Made by a program: the position numbers and the translations under genes. DNA of 64,000 nt from Herbaspirillum rhizosphaerae (GTDB lineage: Bacteria > Pseudomonadota > Gammaproteobacteria > Burkholderiales > Burkholderiaceae_D), in contig NZ_LFLU01000005.1 of the NCBI RefSeq assembly GCF_001189965.1, positions 62,001-126,000 of the forward strand. Direction: 5' to 3'. Positions within the stretch are counted from its first letter, which is position 1. Each line of letters starts with the position of its first letter. The notes below the pieces were generated by a model that had not been told where the DNA came from, made no database searches, and saw only the letters and a program-made list of their open reading frames with translations. Below, piece by piece: positions 46,773-57,098 of the stretch.

Positions 46773-46818
46773 TATCGTTTAACTGATGTAGACGACTCCT
46801 CTTGCTGAAAGAAACCAT

Positions 46819-47928
<1,110 letters not shown>

Positions 47929-47984
47929 TGTCGTTGTACTTCGCTCGGGTCTTGTCGGTTGCAACGATCGCGACGGTGTAACCG

Positions 47985-48452
47985 ATGCCCAGGCCGCAAC
48001 TCAGCCTGAAGGCACGAGCGCTCAAATATCTCTCTTCACGTGAGCATAGTCGTCTGGAACTTGCGCGTAAGCTAACCCCTTACGCGCAAGATGACGACGA
48101 TATCGAAGCCCTGCTCAACTGGCTTCAAGAATCCAAATTCCTCTCTCAAGAACGCTTTTCCGAATCGCTGGTGCATCGCCGCGCGGGCCGCTACGGCAAT
48201 AATCGTATCTTGTCCGAGCTGAAAAGCCATGGAATCGACGGCGAGGCGCTGGGTGATGCAAAGCTTGAGCTGGCGCAAGGCGAGACGCAACGCGCGCGCG
48301 AGGTGCTGAGTCGCAAGTACGCCGAAGCGCCGACAGACGCCGGCGAACGCGCCAAGTGCATGCGCTTCCTGCAGCAGCGCGGTTTTTCGCATCGCGCAAT
48401 CCAGGTTGCGGTCAAAACCGCCTGGAACGAGGTGCAGCATGACGACGACTGA
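47985..48452 (+). CDS. recX: Recombination regulator RecX
   Basis: Binds RecA filaments and limits their extension. 155 residues of three-helix repeats: [18 protein letters not shown] at the N-terminus (partly quoted) and [12 protein letters not shown] near the C-terminus are standard RecX motifs. Same strand as recA with 56 bases between, so it is probably expressed by read-through from the SOS-regulated promoter. Confidence 0.92.
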   Translation: MPRPQLSLKARALKYLSSREHSRLELARKLTPYAQDDDDIEALLNWLQESKFLSQERFSESLVHRRAGRYGNNRILSELKSHGIDGEALGDAKLELAQGETQRAREVLSRKYAEAPTDAGERAKCMRFLQQRGFSHRAIQVAVKTAWNEVQHDDD

Positions 48453-48903
48453 GCGAGATGGTCTCGCGTCGTGATACCTCGATAAGCGCATCGTCGGACG
48501 GGGGAAAATCCCAAGTGACGCTTCGATTCCATCCCCGCCTTTATTCTGCGTTAATCTCTGCAAAATACCTCGTAGCAGCCGATCCTACTGCCTAGTCCGG
48601 CCGAGCTGTGCTAAAATCTCCGGGTTTTTGCTGCGCCGCATTAGCGGCTGTCATGGCAATCTTTGCGATGACGACACGCAATGCGACAACGATTAATGTT
48701 GATCAAATGGCATTCTCTATGCCCAACGCACTGTCTGTACCTTCTATTAAGCAATCCGCGAGGCTTTCCGGCTTCAGCGCGTCCCCTTTCGGGCGGGCTG
48801 CGCAATCGCGGGTTCTTGCCTCCATTCGCGCCGCGCGGTGTTGCCGCCAGCCGGATTTCAATCCAGTAAGTTTTATTTAATAGTGTCTTAAAGGGAAGCT
48901 CCC
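48453..48903. other. 451-bp intergenic region upstream of sucC
   Basis: No supported gene. A candidate extended -10 (TGC-TAAAAT, 48609-48617) could start a long leader for sucCD. A 90-codon plus-strand frame inside has no ribosome site. The segment 48760-48850 is GC-rich and may be structured, but I see no known riboswitch. Confidence 0.5.
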
Positions 48904-50070
48904 ATGAAAATCCACGAGTATCAGGGCAAAGAAATCCTCCGCCAATTCGGCGTGACCGTTCCACGCGGCATTCCGTGCCAATCCGTCGAAGACGCTGTCA
49001 AGGCAGCTGAAACGCTGGGCGGTCCGGTATGGGTCGTCAAGGCGCAAATCCACGCGGGTGGCCGCGGCAAGGGCGGCGGCGTGAAAGTTGCCAAGTCCCT
49101 GGAGCAAGTCAAGGAATACGCCAGCCAGATCCTCGGCATGCAGCTGATCACTCACCAAACCGGCCCGGAAGGCCAAAAGGTGCGTCGCCTGCTGATCGAA
49201 GAAGGCGCTGACATCAAGAAAGAACTGTACGTTTCCATGGTCACCGACCGTGTGAGCCAACGTGTGGTCCTGATGGCTTCCAGCGAAGGCGGCATGGACA
49301 TCGAAGAAGTCGCGGAAAGCCATCCGGAACTGATTCACCAGATCGCTATCGACCCATCGACCGGCCTGACCGACGCCGACGCTGACAGCATCGCCACCAA
49401 GATCGGCGTTCCAGCTGCTTCCGTCGTTGATGCACGCAAGCAACTGCAAGGTCTGTACAAGGCATACTGGGAAACCGATGCATCGCTGGCCGAAATCAAT
49501 CCGCTGATCCTGACCGGCGACGGCAAGGTCATCGCTCTGGACGCGAAGTTCAACTTCGACTCCAACGCATTGTTCCGTCATCCGGAAATCGTCGCTTACC
49601 GCGATCTGGACGAAGAAGATCCGGCTGAAGTCGAAGCTTCCAAGTTCGACCTGGCTTACATCTCCCTCGACGGCAACATCGGCTGCCTGGTCAACGGCGC
49701 TGGTCTGGCCATGGCAACCATGGACACTATCAAGCTGTTCGGCGGCGAGCCTGCCAACTTCCTGGACGTGGGCGGCGGCGCAACAACAGAGAAGGTTACC
49801 GAAGCATTCAAGATCATGCTGAAGAACCCAGAACTGAAAGCCATCCTGGTCAACATCTTCGGCGGCATCATGCGCTGTGACGTGATCGCCGAAGGCGTGA
49901 TCGCTGCGTCCAAGGCTGTGTCCCTGAAAGTGCCGCTGGTCGTGCGCATGAAGGGCACCAACGAAGAAATCGGCAAGAAGCTGTTGGCCGACTCCGGCCT
50001 GCCTATCATCTCGGCAGACAGCATGGAAGAAGCTGCGCAAAAAGTTGTTGCTGCAGCCAACGGTAAATAA
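48904..50070 (+). CDS. sucC: Succinyl-CoA synthetase beta subunit (ADP-forming)
   Basis: TCA-cycle enzyme: succinyl-CoA + ADP + Pi to succinate + ATP, with SucD. 388 residues, the usual length. ATP-grasp N-terminal domain ([17 protein letters not shown] start; [17 protein letters not shown]) and CoA-ligase domain with [11 protein letters not shown] and the [10 protein letters not shown] motif. GGGAAG precedes the ATG. Codon choice is more even and CCA/GCA-rich than in the surrounding genes, as in highly expressed genes. 17 bases before sucD. Confidence 0.98.
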   Translation: MKIHEYQGKEILRQFGVTVPRGIPCQSVEDAVKAAETLGGPVWVVKAQIHAGGRGKGGGVKVAKSLEQVKEYASQILGMQLITHQTGPEGQKVRRLLIEEGADIKKELYVSMVTDRVSQRVVLMASSEGGMDIEEVAESHPELIHQIAIDPSTGLTDADADSIATKIGVPAASVVDARKQLQGLYKAYWETDASLAEINPLILTGDGKVIALDAKFNFDSNALFRHPEIVAYRDLDEEDPAEVEASKFDLAYISLDGNIGCLVNGAGLAMATMDTIKLFGGEPANFLDVGGGATTEKVTEAFKIMLKNPELKAILVNIFGGIMRCDVIAEGVIAASKAVSLKVPLVVRMKGTNEEIGKKLLADSGLPIISADSMEEAAQKVVAAANGK

Positions 50071-50087
50071 TAGGACAAGGAATAGCT

Positions 50088-50969
50088 ATGTCGATTCTGA
50101 TCAATAAAGACACCAAAGTCATCACCCAAGGTATCACCGGCAAAACCGGTCAATTTCACACACGCATGTGCCGCGACTACGCGAACGGCAAGAATGCATT
50201 CGTTGCAGGCGTGAACCCGAAAAAGGCTGGCGAAGATTTCGAAGGCATTCCAATTTTCGCGAATGTTTCCGAAGCCAAGAAGGCAACCGGCGCGACTGTT
50301 TCCGTGATCTACGTTCCGCCGGCCGGCGCAGCCGCTGCCATCTGGGAAGCCGTTGAAGCCGATCTGGACCTGGCCATCTGTATCACTGAAGGCATTCCTG
50401 TCCGCGACATGCTGGAACTGAAAAACCGCATGGCAAAGGCTGGCAGCAAGACGCTGCTGCTGGGCCCTAACTGCCCAGGTCTGATCACACCGGACGAAAT
50501 CAAGATCGGCATCATGCCAGGCCACATCCACAAAAAGGGCCGTATCGGCGTGGTGTCGCGTTCGGGCACACTGACTTACGAAGCCGTCGGTCAGCTGACA
50601 GCACTGGGTCTGGGCCAATCGTCCGCAGTCGGTATCGGCGGCGACCCGATCAACGGTCTGAAGCACATCGACATCATGAAGGCATTCAATGATGATCCTG
50701 ACACCGACGCCGTCATCATGATCGGTGAAATCGGCGGTCCTGACGAAGCCAACGCTTCGTACTGGGTCAAGGAAAACATGAAGAAACCAGTCATCGGCTT
50801 CATCGCCGGCGTGACTGCGCCTCCAGGCAAGCGTATGGGCCACGCCGGTGCGTTGATCTCCGGTGGCGCCGATACTGCCGAAGCCAAGCTGGCGATCATG
50901 GAAGAGTGCGGCATCAAGGCAACACGCAATCCTTCCGAAATGGCGCGTCTGCTGAAGTCGGTTCTGTAA
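50088..50969 (+). CDS. sucD: Succinyl-CoA synthetase alpha subunit
   Basis: 293 residues with the CoA-binding Rossmann domain (VITQGITGKTGQFHT, near 13) and the ligase domain carrying the phosphorylated histidine in GKRMGHAGAL (near 246). The GPNCPGLI motif is present. Operon with sucC. Followed by a hairpin and a structured inverted repeat that separate it from the terC-like gene. Confidence 0.98.
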   Translation: MSILINKDTKVITQGITGKTGQFHTRMCRDYANGKNAFVAGVNPKKAGEDFEGIPIFANVSEAKKATGATVSVIYVPPAGAAAAIWEAVEADLDLAICITEGIPVRDMLELKNRMAKAGSKTLLLGPNCPGLITPDEIKIGIMPGHIHKKGRIGVVSRSGTLTYEAVGQLTALGLGQSSAVGIGGDPINGLKHIDIMKAFNDDPDTDAVIMIGEIGGPDEANASYWVKENMKKPVIGFIAGVTAPPGKRMGHAGALISGGADTAEAKLAIMEECGIKATRNPSEMARLLKSVL

Positions 50970-51065
50970 TTCGTCTGCTGCGATAGCAAGCAAACGGCAG
51001 GCTGGGTGGATTTGTCGCAGTTGTTGCAGTATCGGCAGAACTTCCCGGCCTGACCGGTGACATAC

Positions 51066-51095
51066 CAATATGGGGAGCTCCGGCTCCCCATATTG
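51066..51095. terminator. Hairpin after sucD
   Basis: Perfect 13-base stem CAATATGGGGAGC / GCTCCCCATATTG with loop TCCG. There is no T-tract on the plus strand, so it could be a Rho-assisted end, an RNA 3'-end stabiliser for the sucCD message, or part of the adjoining repeat. Confidence 0.6.
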
Positions 51096-51098
51096 CTT

Positions 51099-51214
51099 GG
51101 AGCTGCTAACAAAATGCCGCTGGCGGCGTTGCACATCCCGCTTCAGCTTAACTGAGGTACCTGCGTACTGTCTGCGTCGGCGCGCCTTGCCAGCGACATT
51201 TTGTTAGCAGCTCC
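51099..51214. repeat. 116-bp inverted-repeat element between sucD and the TerC gene
   Basis: Arms of 26 bases with one mismatch: 51099-51124 (begins GGAGCTGCTAACAAAATG) and 51189-51214 (ends CATTTTGTTAGCAGCTCC). The 64-base centre contains GAGGTACCTG and GTAC steps. No ORF. It resembles in design (long arms, GTAC-containing core) the element after purM, although the arms are unrelated in sequence. It ends 33 bases before the next start codon. Confidence 0.8.
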
Positions 51215-51246
51215 TGATGTCCGCATAATATTTGGGGGAACGGTTA

Positions 51247-51972
51247 ATGGATTTTTTACTGGAGTTGAATTGGCTTGCAGTCGGCCAGATCATCCTGATT
51301 GATATTTTGCTCGGTGGCGACAATGCCATCGTGATCGCGCTGGCATGTCGCAACTTGCCGAGCAACCTGCGTTTTCGCGGGATCCTGTGGGGCACGTTCG
51401 GCGCCATCGCCATTCGCATCGTACTGATCGCGTTTGCGGTAAGCCTGCTGCAGATGCCCTATATCAAGCTGGTCGGCGGCGTGCTGCTGTTCTGGATCGG
51501 CACCAAGCTGTTGAGCGATGACGACGGTCATGGAGAAATCAGCGGCAGCGACAAATTGTTTTCAGCGATCAAGACCATCATCGTGGCCGATCTGGTGATG
51601 AGCCTGGACAACGTCATCGCCATCGCCAGCGCGGCCGAACAGGCCGCCGGCGAGCATCAGTTGTTGCTGGTGGTGTTCGGCATTCTCGTCAGCATTCCTA
51701 TCATCGTCTGGGGCAGCACGCTGGTGCTCAAGCTGATGGAAAAGGCGCCGCTGATCATCACGCTGGGCGCGGCGCTGCTCGGTTACCTGGCGGGCGGCAT
51801 GATCATTTCCGACGTGGCGATCCGGGGTTGGGTGCAGACCTATCTGCCGCACCACGAATTTACGGTGCCTGGTCTGCAATTGCATCTGAGCCTGCCGGGC
51901 CTGATCGGCGCCGTCGGCGTAGTGATCGTCGGTAGCTTACTGGCGCGCAGGGCGAACAAGCAAGCGGCGTGA
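51247..51972 (+). CDS. TerC/YjbE-family integral membrane protein
   Basis: 241 residues from ATG 51247 (GGGGGAA upstream). Seven or so membrane helices. The two intramembrane acidic motifs of the TerC family are present: GGDNAIVIAL near 24-33 and MSLDNVIAIAS near 118-128. Characterised members (Alx, YceF, YkoY) export Mn2+; metal export is the likely role. The short helix-rich C-terminus ends in ARRANKQ. No riboswitch of the yybP-ykoY type is recognisable upstream, where the repeat element lies. Confidence 0.88.
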   Translation: MDFLLELNWLAVGQIILIDILLGGDNAIVIALACRNLPSNLRFRGILWGTFGAIAIRIVLIAFAVSLLQMPYIKLVGGVLLFWIGTKLLSDDDGHGEISGSDKLFSAIKTIIVADLVMSLDNVIAIASAAEQAAGEHQLLLVVFGILVSIPIIVWGSTLVLKLMEKAPLIITLGAALLGYLAGGMIISDVAIRGWVQTYLPHHEFTVPGLQLHLSLPGLIGAVGVVIVGSLLARRANKQAA

Positions 51973-52167
51973 TGTCGGCAGGCAAGGCGTGCTGCGTTTC
52001 GGCGCTATCCCGCCTTGCCCGCGTGGTTATAAAAATGTTCACAAATTTGCCGTTGGCGAATATGATCCATGCGGGGAGTAAGGCGTTGCCGGAGAGAAAA
52101 CCGCGGCGATGGACAGATCGCCAGGCGACGCTCCCGAGAAATCTATTTTTTGTAATAGGAAAACAAT

Positions 52168-52647
52168 ATGCAAGCAACACGGTCCGCACGTTATACACAA
52201 ACCGGTTTCACCCTGATTGAATTGATGATCGTCATCGCTATCGTTGGCGTTCTGGCCATGGTGGCGATTCCGCAATATCGCGACCATCTCATCCGCGCCA
52301 AGGTAGCAGAAGGCATCAATCTGGCGGCGCCGGCAAAAATGGCGGTGACGGAAACCATCATGGCAAGAGGCGGAACCGCCTTCAATCAGGCGGCAACCGG
52401 CTATAGCTTTACCGGGACATCCAATGTGGCCAAGATCGAAATTGCCGACGGAACCACGACCGCTGCAAACGGCGGCGTCATCACAATTACTTTCGGCAAG
52501 ATCGGCAGCGACGCCAGCGACAAAACCCTGGTGCTGGTGCCGACCGTCACCACCGGCGCCACTAGCTGGGCCTGCCGTGCATTGGGCGCGGCAGATCATC
52601 CAGGCACCTTGCCAGCGCAATACGCGCCGGAAAACTGCCGAGAGTGA
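52168..52647 (+). CDS. pilA: Type IV pilin (PilA-like)
   Basis: 159 residues. Type III leader [13 protein letters not shown] with cleavage before Phe by PilD, and Glu5 in [17 protein letters not shown]. Hydrophobic N-terminal helix, then a variable beta-rich head with a C-terminal disulfide loop between the Cys in WACRA and the Cys in ENCRE. The gene stands alone, with no pil assembly genes in the window, so secretion depends on genes elsewhere. I looked for a sigma-54 promoter in 51973-52167 and found none that fits. Major versus minor pilin cannot be told. Confidence 0.88.
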   Translation: MQATRSARYTQTGFTLIELMIVIAIVGVLAMVAIPQYRDHLIRAKVAEGINLAAPAKMAVTETIMARGGTAFNQAATGYSFTGTSNVAKIEIADGTTTAANGGVITITFGKIGSDASDKTLVLVPTVTTGATSWACRALGAADHPGTLPAQYAPENCRE

Positions 52648-52658
52648 TTTTCTTGCAG

Positions 52659-52698
52659 ACATAAAAAAAGCGTGCATACCGGCACGCTTTTTTTATGT
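52659..52698. terminator. Bidirectional terminator between pilA and moaC
   Basis: ACATAAAAAAAGCGTGC (52659-52675), loop ATACCG, GCACGCTTTTTTTATGT (52682-52698): a 17-base stem with A7 and T7 tracts. Serves both convergent genes. Confidence 0.92.
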
Positions 52699-52730
52699 CT
52701 GAATTTCAGCCCGTCCAGGCTAATGCAAGG

Positions 52731-53255
52731 TCACGCCTGCGACCACGATCCGGATTTGCCGCCGTGTTTTTCCTGCACACGGATGTCCGTCATCACCATG
52801 CCGCGATCGATGGCTTTGGACATATCGTAAATCGTCAACAGGCCGACCTGCACTGCAGTCAGCGCCTCCATCTCGACGCCGGTCTTTCCCTGCGTTTCCA
52901 CACGCACGGTACAGCCGATGCTCGATTGCGCCTGGTCGATGTCAAACTCTACCGAAACATGCGTCAGCGCCAGCGGATGGCACAGCGGAATCAGATCGCT
53001 GGTGCGCTTGGAAGCCATGATGGCGGCAATGCGAGCGATGCCGAGCACGTCGCCCTTTTTCGCGGTGCCGGATTGAATCACCGCGAGCGTTTCGGGCTTC
53101 ATGCGGATGGCGCCGCTGGCGATGGCGACGCGGTGCGTTTCAGCCTTGCCGCCGACATCCACCATGTGCGCCTGGCCGCCCTGGTCGAAATGCGTCAGGC
53201 CTTGATTGTTCTGATGATTGTCAGCGTCGGAATGGATGGTCGTGGAAGAAGTCAT
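52731..53255 (-). CDS. moaC: Cyclic pyranopterin monophosphate synthase
   Basis: Converts 3',8-cH2GTP to cPMP in molybdenum-cofactor synthesis. 174 residues; motifs [16 protein letters not shown] (partly: HMVDVGGK), [23 protein letters not shown] and YDMSKAID with the catalytic Lys/Asp. A 16-residue polar N-terminal extension precedes the core. Divergent from the M48 protease gene. Confidence 0.95.
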   Translation of the reverse strand: MTSSTTIHSDADNHQNNQGLTHFDQGGQAHMVDVGGKAETHRVAIASGAIRMKPETLAVIQSGTAKKGDVLGIARIAAIMASKRTSDLIPLCHPLALTHVSVEFDIDQAQSSIGCTVRVETQGKTGVEMEALTAVQVGLLTIYDMSKAIDRGMVMTDIRVQEKHGGKSGSWSQA

Positions 53256-53329
53256 GGCGGCAGAATGTCGGAGCAGTGAATACTGCGAGTATCATAGCAG
53301 GCATCGCAGGTAACTATTTCATTGTCCCT

Positions 53330-54898
53330 ATGCGTCAGCCAGTCGTCCCCGCCCGAACCAGCAATACCGTTACACCGTCACGGCATCGTTTTTTTCGCTT
53401 GCGCCCCTTGCTGGCGGCGCTGGCCTTGTCGCTGGCGAGCCTGCCTCTGGCGGTGGCGCCCAACCTCAGTACAGCGCAAACCTTGCCTACGCTCGGCGAC
53501 ACCGAGCGCGAAGGTTTGTCGCCGCTGATGGAGCGCAAGCTGGGCGAGCAGATCATGAAGGAGATCCGGCACGATCCGGATTATCTCGACGATGGTCCGT
53601 TGCTCGAATACTTGAACAACTTCGGCTCGAATCTGGTGTCGGTGCGCCCCGATGTGCGTGGAGAAGCCGGTTACGATTTCTTCTTCTTCGCCGTGCGCGA
53701 TCCGGTGCTCAATGCGTTTGCCTTGCCGGGCGGTTTTATCGCCGTGCACTCCGGCTTGCTGCTGGCGGCGCAAAGCGAATCGGAACTGGCGTCCGTGCTG
53801 GCGCATGAAATCGGCCACGTCGCGCAGCGCCATATCGCGCGCATGATCGGACAGCAAAAGCAAAATTCCATGATCCAGTTGGCTTCCATCGTGCTCGGCG
53901 CGCTGGCCGGTGTGTCCAAGGTGGGTGGCGACGCCGCCATGGCGACCATGATGGGCGGCACCGGCGTGGCGATGCAGCGGCAGCTGAATTTCAGCCGCGA
54001 TGCCGAGCGCGAAGCCGATCGTGTCGGCTTGCAGATTCTGCGCGACGGCGGTTTTGACACCTCCGGCATGGTGGCGTTTTTCGGCCGCCTGCAAAGCGCT
54101 TCGCGCAATTTCGGCGACTCCTTGCCGCCTTACCTGCTGACGCACCCGCTGACGACGGAACGTATCGCCGACATCCAGGCGCGCATTCGCGACCAGCGCT
54201 ACAAGCAGCGTGCAGACAACCCCGACTTCCAGCTGATCCGCGCCCGCGTGCGGCTGTTGCAGGATAATTCGGCGCAGGGCGTGCGCGACGCGCAGGCTTA
54301 CTTCGAATCGCAATTGCGCCAGAACACCAAGATGCAGATCATGGTGTCCAAGTACGGGCTGGCGTATGCCGCCTACCTGCAGCGTTCCTACGACAAGGCG
54401 GATGCCTTGTTGCAAGAAGCGCGTGCGGCGTCGCAGCCGATGGTGCCGAGCATCCTGTTCAGCAATCTGGAGATCGACATCAAGATCGCCAAAAAGCAGC
54501 CCGAGCAGGCGCTCAAGATTGCCGATACCTTGCGTAAACAGTTTCCCATCTCGCGCATGGCGGCGCGGCAATACGCCGACGCGCTGATTGAAAGCCGCCG
54601 CTACGACCAGGCGGTGACGTATCTGCGGGATCAGGCGCAACTCTATCGCAGCGAAGTGGCGGTGCAGAATCTGCTCGCCAAAGCATACGCAGCGCAGGGC
54701 AAGCAGGCCTTGCAGCATATGGCGCTGGCGGAATCCTACTTCTTGTCCGGCAGTTTGCCGGCGGCGATTGAGCAGTTGGGTATTGCGCGCACGGCGCCGG
54801 ACGCGACCTTCTACGATCAGGCGATGATCGATGCGCGTGAACGCGACCTCAAAGAGCAGTGGAAAGAAGAAATGAAGGAAACCAAAGGGCGCGGATAA
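53330..54898 (+). CDS. M48 family metalloprotease, BepA-like
   Basis: Periplasmic zinc metallopeptidase and chaperone of the outer-membrane assembly pathway. 522 residues from ATG 53330. Basic N-terminus and signal peptide (LLAALALSLASLPLAV, cleavage around 50). Zinc motif HEIGH (in LAHEIGHVAQRH) and third ligand Glu in READRVG. The C-terminal half contains TPR-like helices (about 320-490) as in BepA/YfgC, which uses them to contact the BAM complex and LptD. Stop followed 18 bases later by a converging gene. Confidence 0.9.
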   Translation: MRQPVVPARTSNTVTPSRHRFFRLRPLLAALALSLASLPLAVAPNLSTAQTLPTLGDTEREGLSPLMERKLGEQIMKEIRHDPDYLDDGPLLEYLNNFGSNLVSVRPDVRGEAGYDFFFFAVRDPVLNAFALPGGFIAVHSGLLLAAQSESELASVLAHEIGHVAQRHIARMIGQQKQNSMIQLASIVLGALAGVSKVGGDAAMATMMGGTGVAMQRQLNFSRDAEREADRVGLQILRDGGFDTSGMVAFFGRLQSASRNFGDSLPPYLLTHPLTTERIADIQARIRDQRYKQRADNPDFQLIRARVRLLQDNSAQGVRDAQAYFESQLRQNTKMQIMVSKYGLAYAAYLQRSYDKADALLQEARAASQPMVPSILFSNLEIDIKIAKKQPEQALKIADTLRKQFPISRMAARQYADALIESRRYDQAVTYLRDQAQLYRSEVAVQNLLAKAYAAQGKQALQHMALAESYFLSGSLPAAIEQLGIARTAPDATFYDQAMIDARERDLKEQWKEEMKETKGRG

Positions 54899-54916
54899 GC
54901 CGGGCGAGGCGAGCGG

Positions 54917-55531
54917 TCAGTTTGCGGTTTGCGTTTCTTCCGCGGCACGCGGTTGGGCGACGAAGCCGAATTGTTCCGAGAGGTTCTCTGCTGCAGTCCA
55001 TTGCAAGGCAAGAACCTGTCCGCCATGCGGCAGGCTCAGCGCGCCGCGGTGTTTGCCTTCCAGCCATGCCATGATTTGCTCGTCGCTGGCCGGAGCGCCG
55101 TCCAGCGTGAGGGCGGCAAGCACGCCGGCGGCGTCTCTGTCGTCCAGCGCGGCGACAACTTCTCCTGCAACCAACAGCAAGCGTCCCTCCTGCGTCAGCC
55201 ATGCCTGCGACGGCATCGGCAGCGTCTCGCCGGTGTGCAGCACGAAGCCTGCCGACGGATCGGTGCGGACGATATAGGGCGAGATCTCCAGATCGACATA
55301 GACGCGCTGCGGACCATTCTGGAAATACCAGCGGCCCTCGGTGTCATGCGTGTAATTGCGGTTGATGAAGCCCAGCAGCGCCGGATGAAGGATCTTGTCG
55401 CCCGGCAGCTTGAGATGTTGCGCGCGTTCGTCGCGCATGCGCCAGTTGCCGCGCGCGTCCAGCATCAGCCAGCCGAAGCAATGCGGCACGTTCGGCCACT
55501 TGGCCATGGCTTGCCGGACGATCTCATCCAT
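54917..55531 (-). CDS. Conserved hypothetical protein (DUF-type, betaproteobacterial)
   Basis: 204 residues from ATG 55531. Contains MAKWPNVPHCFGWLMLDARGNWRM at the N-terminus (partly: WPNVPHCFGWL) and INRNYTHDTEGRWYFQNGPQRV in the middle (partly: GRWYFQNGPQRVYV). No signal peptide, membrane span or catalytic motif seen. It starts four bases after the stop of the YheT-like hydrolase gene, so they are co-transcribed. I recognise it as a recurring neighbour of such hydrolases but cannot give it a function. Confidence 0.75.
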   Translation of the reverse strand: MDEIVRQAMAKWPNVPHCFGWLMLDARGNWRMRDERAQHLKLPGDKILHPALLGFINRNYTHDTEGRWYFQNGPQRVYVDLEISPYIVRTDPSAGFVLHTGETLPMPSQAWLTQEGRLLLVAGEVVAALDDRDAAGVLAALTLDGAPASDEQIMAWLEGKHRGALSLPHGGQVLALQWTAAENLSEQFGFVAQPRAAEETQTAN

Positions 55532-55535
55532 AGAT

Positions 55536-56486
55536 TTATTTGCCTTCGAGGAAATGCAGCATGCGCTGCGGCAGCCAGTCGAGCTTGCCCGGCGGCGCGC
55601 CGGTGGCGAAGCCGACATGGCCGCCTTCTGCAGGATATTCCAGTTTGACGCAGGCCGCTGCACTTTGCGGCAGATAGCGCGCCGGCAGGAAGGGATCGTT
55701 CTGCGCATTCAGCACCAGCGTCGGCACGGTGATGTCGTGCAGGATGTGTTTGGCGCTGGCACGGTCCCAGTAGTCCTCGGTGTTGCGGTAGCCGTGCAGC
55801 GGCGCCGTGACGATATTGTCGAAGGTGTAGAGGTCGCGCGCCTGCATCAGCGCATCGCGGCTGAACAGATCGGGAAATTGATTCAGCTTGACCAGCGACT
55901 TGGTACGCATGGTGCGCAGGAACACGTGCGAATAGATGCGATTGAAGCCGCTCGCCAGCGCAGCGCCGCCGCCGGCCAGATCGAGCGGCGCCGAGATGGC
56001 GCAGGCGGCGTCGATGAACTCCGCCTGGTGTTGAGATTCCCCCAGCCAGCGCAGCAGGGCATTGCCGCCCAGCGATACGCCTGCTGCGTAAAACTTCGCC
56101 GCGCCGATGGTGCTGCGGTGGCTCGCCAGGCGCTGCAAAATCCAGTCGAGTTCGGCGCTGTCGCCGGAATGATAAAAGCGCGGCGCCAGGTTGATCTCGC
56201 CGGAGCAGCCGCGAAAGTGCGGCACCACGCCGGACCATCCGCGTGCGGCGACGGCGGCCATGAAGGCGCGGCTGTAGTGGCTGTCCGACGAGCCTTCCAG
56301 CCCGTGAAACAGTACTGCCAGCGGTTGCCCCGGCTGGCCGTCGACAAAGTCGACGTCGATGAAATCGGCGTCAGGCGTATCCCAGCGCTCGCGCCGGAAA
56401 CGCACCGGCGGTTTGGCGATGAAGGTGGCGGGATAAATGGTTTGCAGGTTGCCGCCGGGGAGCCAGCGGGGTGCGGAGTATTGCAT
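55536..56486 (-). CDS. YheT-family alpha/beta hydrolase
   Basis: 316 residues from ATG 56486. Starts YSAPRWLPGGNLQTIYP, the typical YheT N-terminus; nucleophile Ser in GVSLGGNALLRWLG (near 138), oxyanion segment LFHGLEGSSDSHY, acid in NAQNDPFLP and His in EGGHVGF. Likely a carboxylesterase of unknown substrate. An upstream in-frame TTG at 56507 is possible. Adjacent to the hypothetical gene downstream. Confidence 0.88.
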   Translation of the reverse strand: MQYSAPRWLPGGNLQTIYPATFIAKPPVRFRRERWDTPDADFIDVDFVDGQPGQPLAVLFHGLEGSSDSHYSRAFMAAVAARGWSGVVPHFRGCSGEINLAPRFYHSGDSAELDWILQRLASHRSTIGAAKFYAAGVSLGGNALLRWLGESQHQAEFIDAACAISAPLDLAGGGAALASGFNRIYSHVFLRTMRTKSLVKLNQFPDLFSRDALMQARDLYTFDNIVTAPLHGYRNTEDYWDRASAKHILHDITVPTLVLNAQNDPFLPARYLPQSAAACVKLEYPAEGGHVGFATGAPPGKLDWLPQRMLHFLEGK

Positions 56487-56582
56487 CTGACTTCTTACGT
56501 ATATCAAAGGAAGCGCCGAAGGACGGCAGCAACGTGTTGCGGCGGCAGCGGGTGGATTTCCCGCCGCAAGGTATTCGGCAGG

Positions 56583-57014
56583 CTAGTGCAGCATCGTTTC
56601 GGTCACCGGTTCCGTCGGCGCAGGCCCCGGCGCCACCGAGGCGTGGTGGGTGACGATGCGCCAGCCTTGCGCGGTTTTCATGTAGATGTTGGTAGCGATC
56701 ACGTGCACGTCGGCGCGGGCGTTTTCCGGATGCTGGATATCTTCGATGACGTTGTGGACCGCAGTGGTCATCGTGTGCGCCGCATGCAGTTGGCGCGGCT
56801 GGATATGCAAGCCGCCGCGCGCCAGGATTTCTTCCCAGGAGTTGCGTATCGCCACGTGGCCGATCAGGCGCACCGCGCCGGGATGGACGCAGACGATTTC
56901 TTCATCCTCGGCCCACAATGCCATCAGGGCTTCCAGATCGGCCCTGGCGAGCGCGTCGTAATAGGCCGCTTCAACTTCGTCGGGTGAACCTTGTATCAGT
57001 TTGGCGCGTGGCAT
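56583..57014 (-). CDS. NTF2/SnoaL-like protein
   Basis: 143 residues with the cone-shaped NTF2-like fold pattern: EVEAAYYDALARADLEALMALWAEDEEIVCVHPGA (partly: MALWAEDEEIVCVHPG) and WRIVTHHASVAP at the end, as in the ketosteroid-isomerase-like YybH/DUF4440 group. Binding-pocket residues are not specific enough to give a substrate. Starts behind a terminator and ends before the hydrolase gene with a 96-base gap. Confidence 0.8.
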   Translation of the reverse strand: MPRAKLIQGSPDEVEAAYYDALARADLEALMALWAEDEEIVCVHPGAVRLIGHVAIRNSWEEILARGGLHIQPRQLHAAHTMTTAVHNVIEDIQHPENARADVHVIATNIYMKTAQGWRIVTHHASVAPGPAPTEPVTETMLH

Positions 57015-57035
57015 GTTTTCTCCGGAGGAAAAAGC

Positions 57036-57069
57036 AAAGAGGGCCAGTCAATTCTTGGTGGCCCTCTTT
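57036..57069 (-). terminator. Terminator of the zinc-finger protein gene
   Basis: AAAGAGGGCCA / TGGCCCTCTTT stem of 11 bases with a 12-base loop, and a T-rich stretch (GCTTTTTC) on the minus-strand side. It lies between the zinc-finger gene and the NTF2-like gene, both minus strand. Confidence 0.78.
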
Positions 57070-57098
57070 GTCTGTGTCGCTATGGCGTGTCGTTGTGC

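Noticed and set aside
46466-46786. 106-codon plus-strand frame before recA
   Set aside because: Runs through the recA LexA box and promoter, lacks a ribosome site and has no recognisable sequence.
48608-48880. 90-codon plus-strand frame before sucC
   Set aside because: No ribosome site, composition unlike neighbouring proteins, overlaps the probable sucCD leader.
51973-52167. Possible sigma-54 promoter before the pilin gene
   Set aside because: GG and GC dinucleotides occur but none with the required N10 spacing and TGGCAC/TTGC context.
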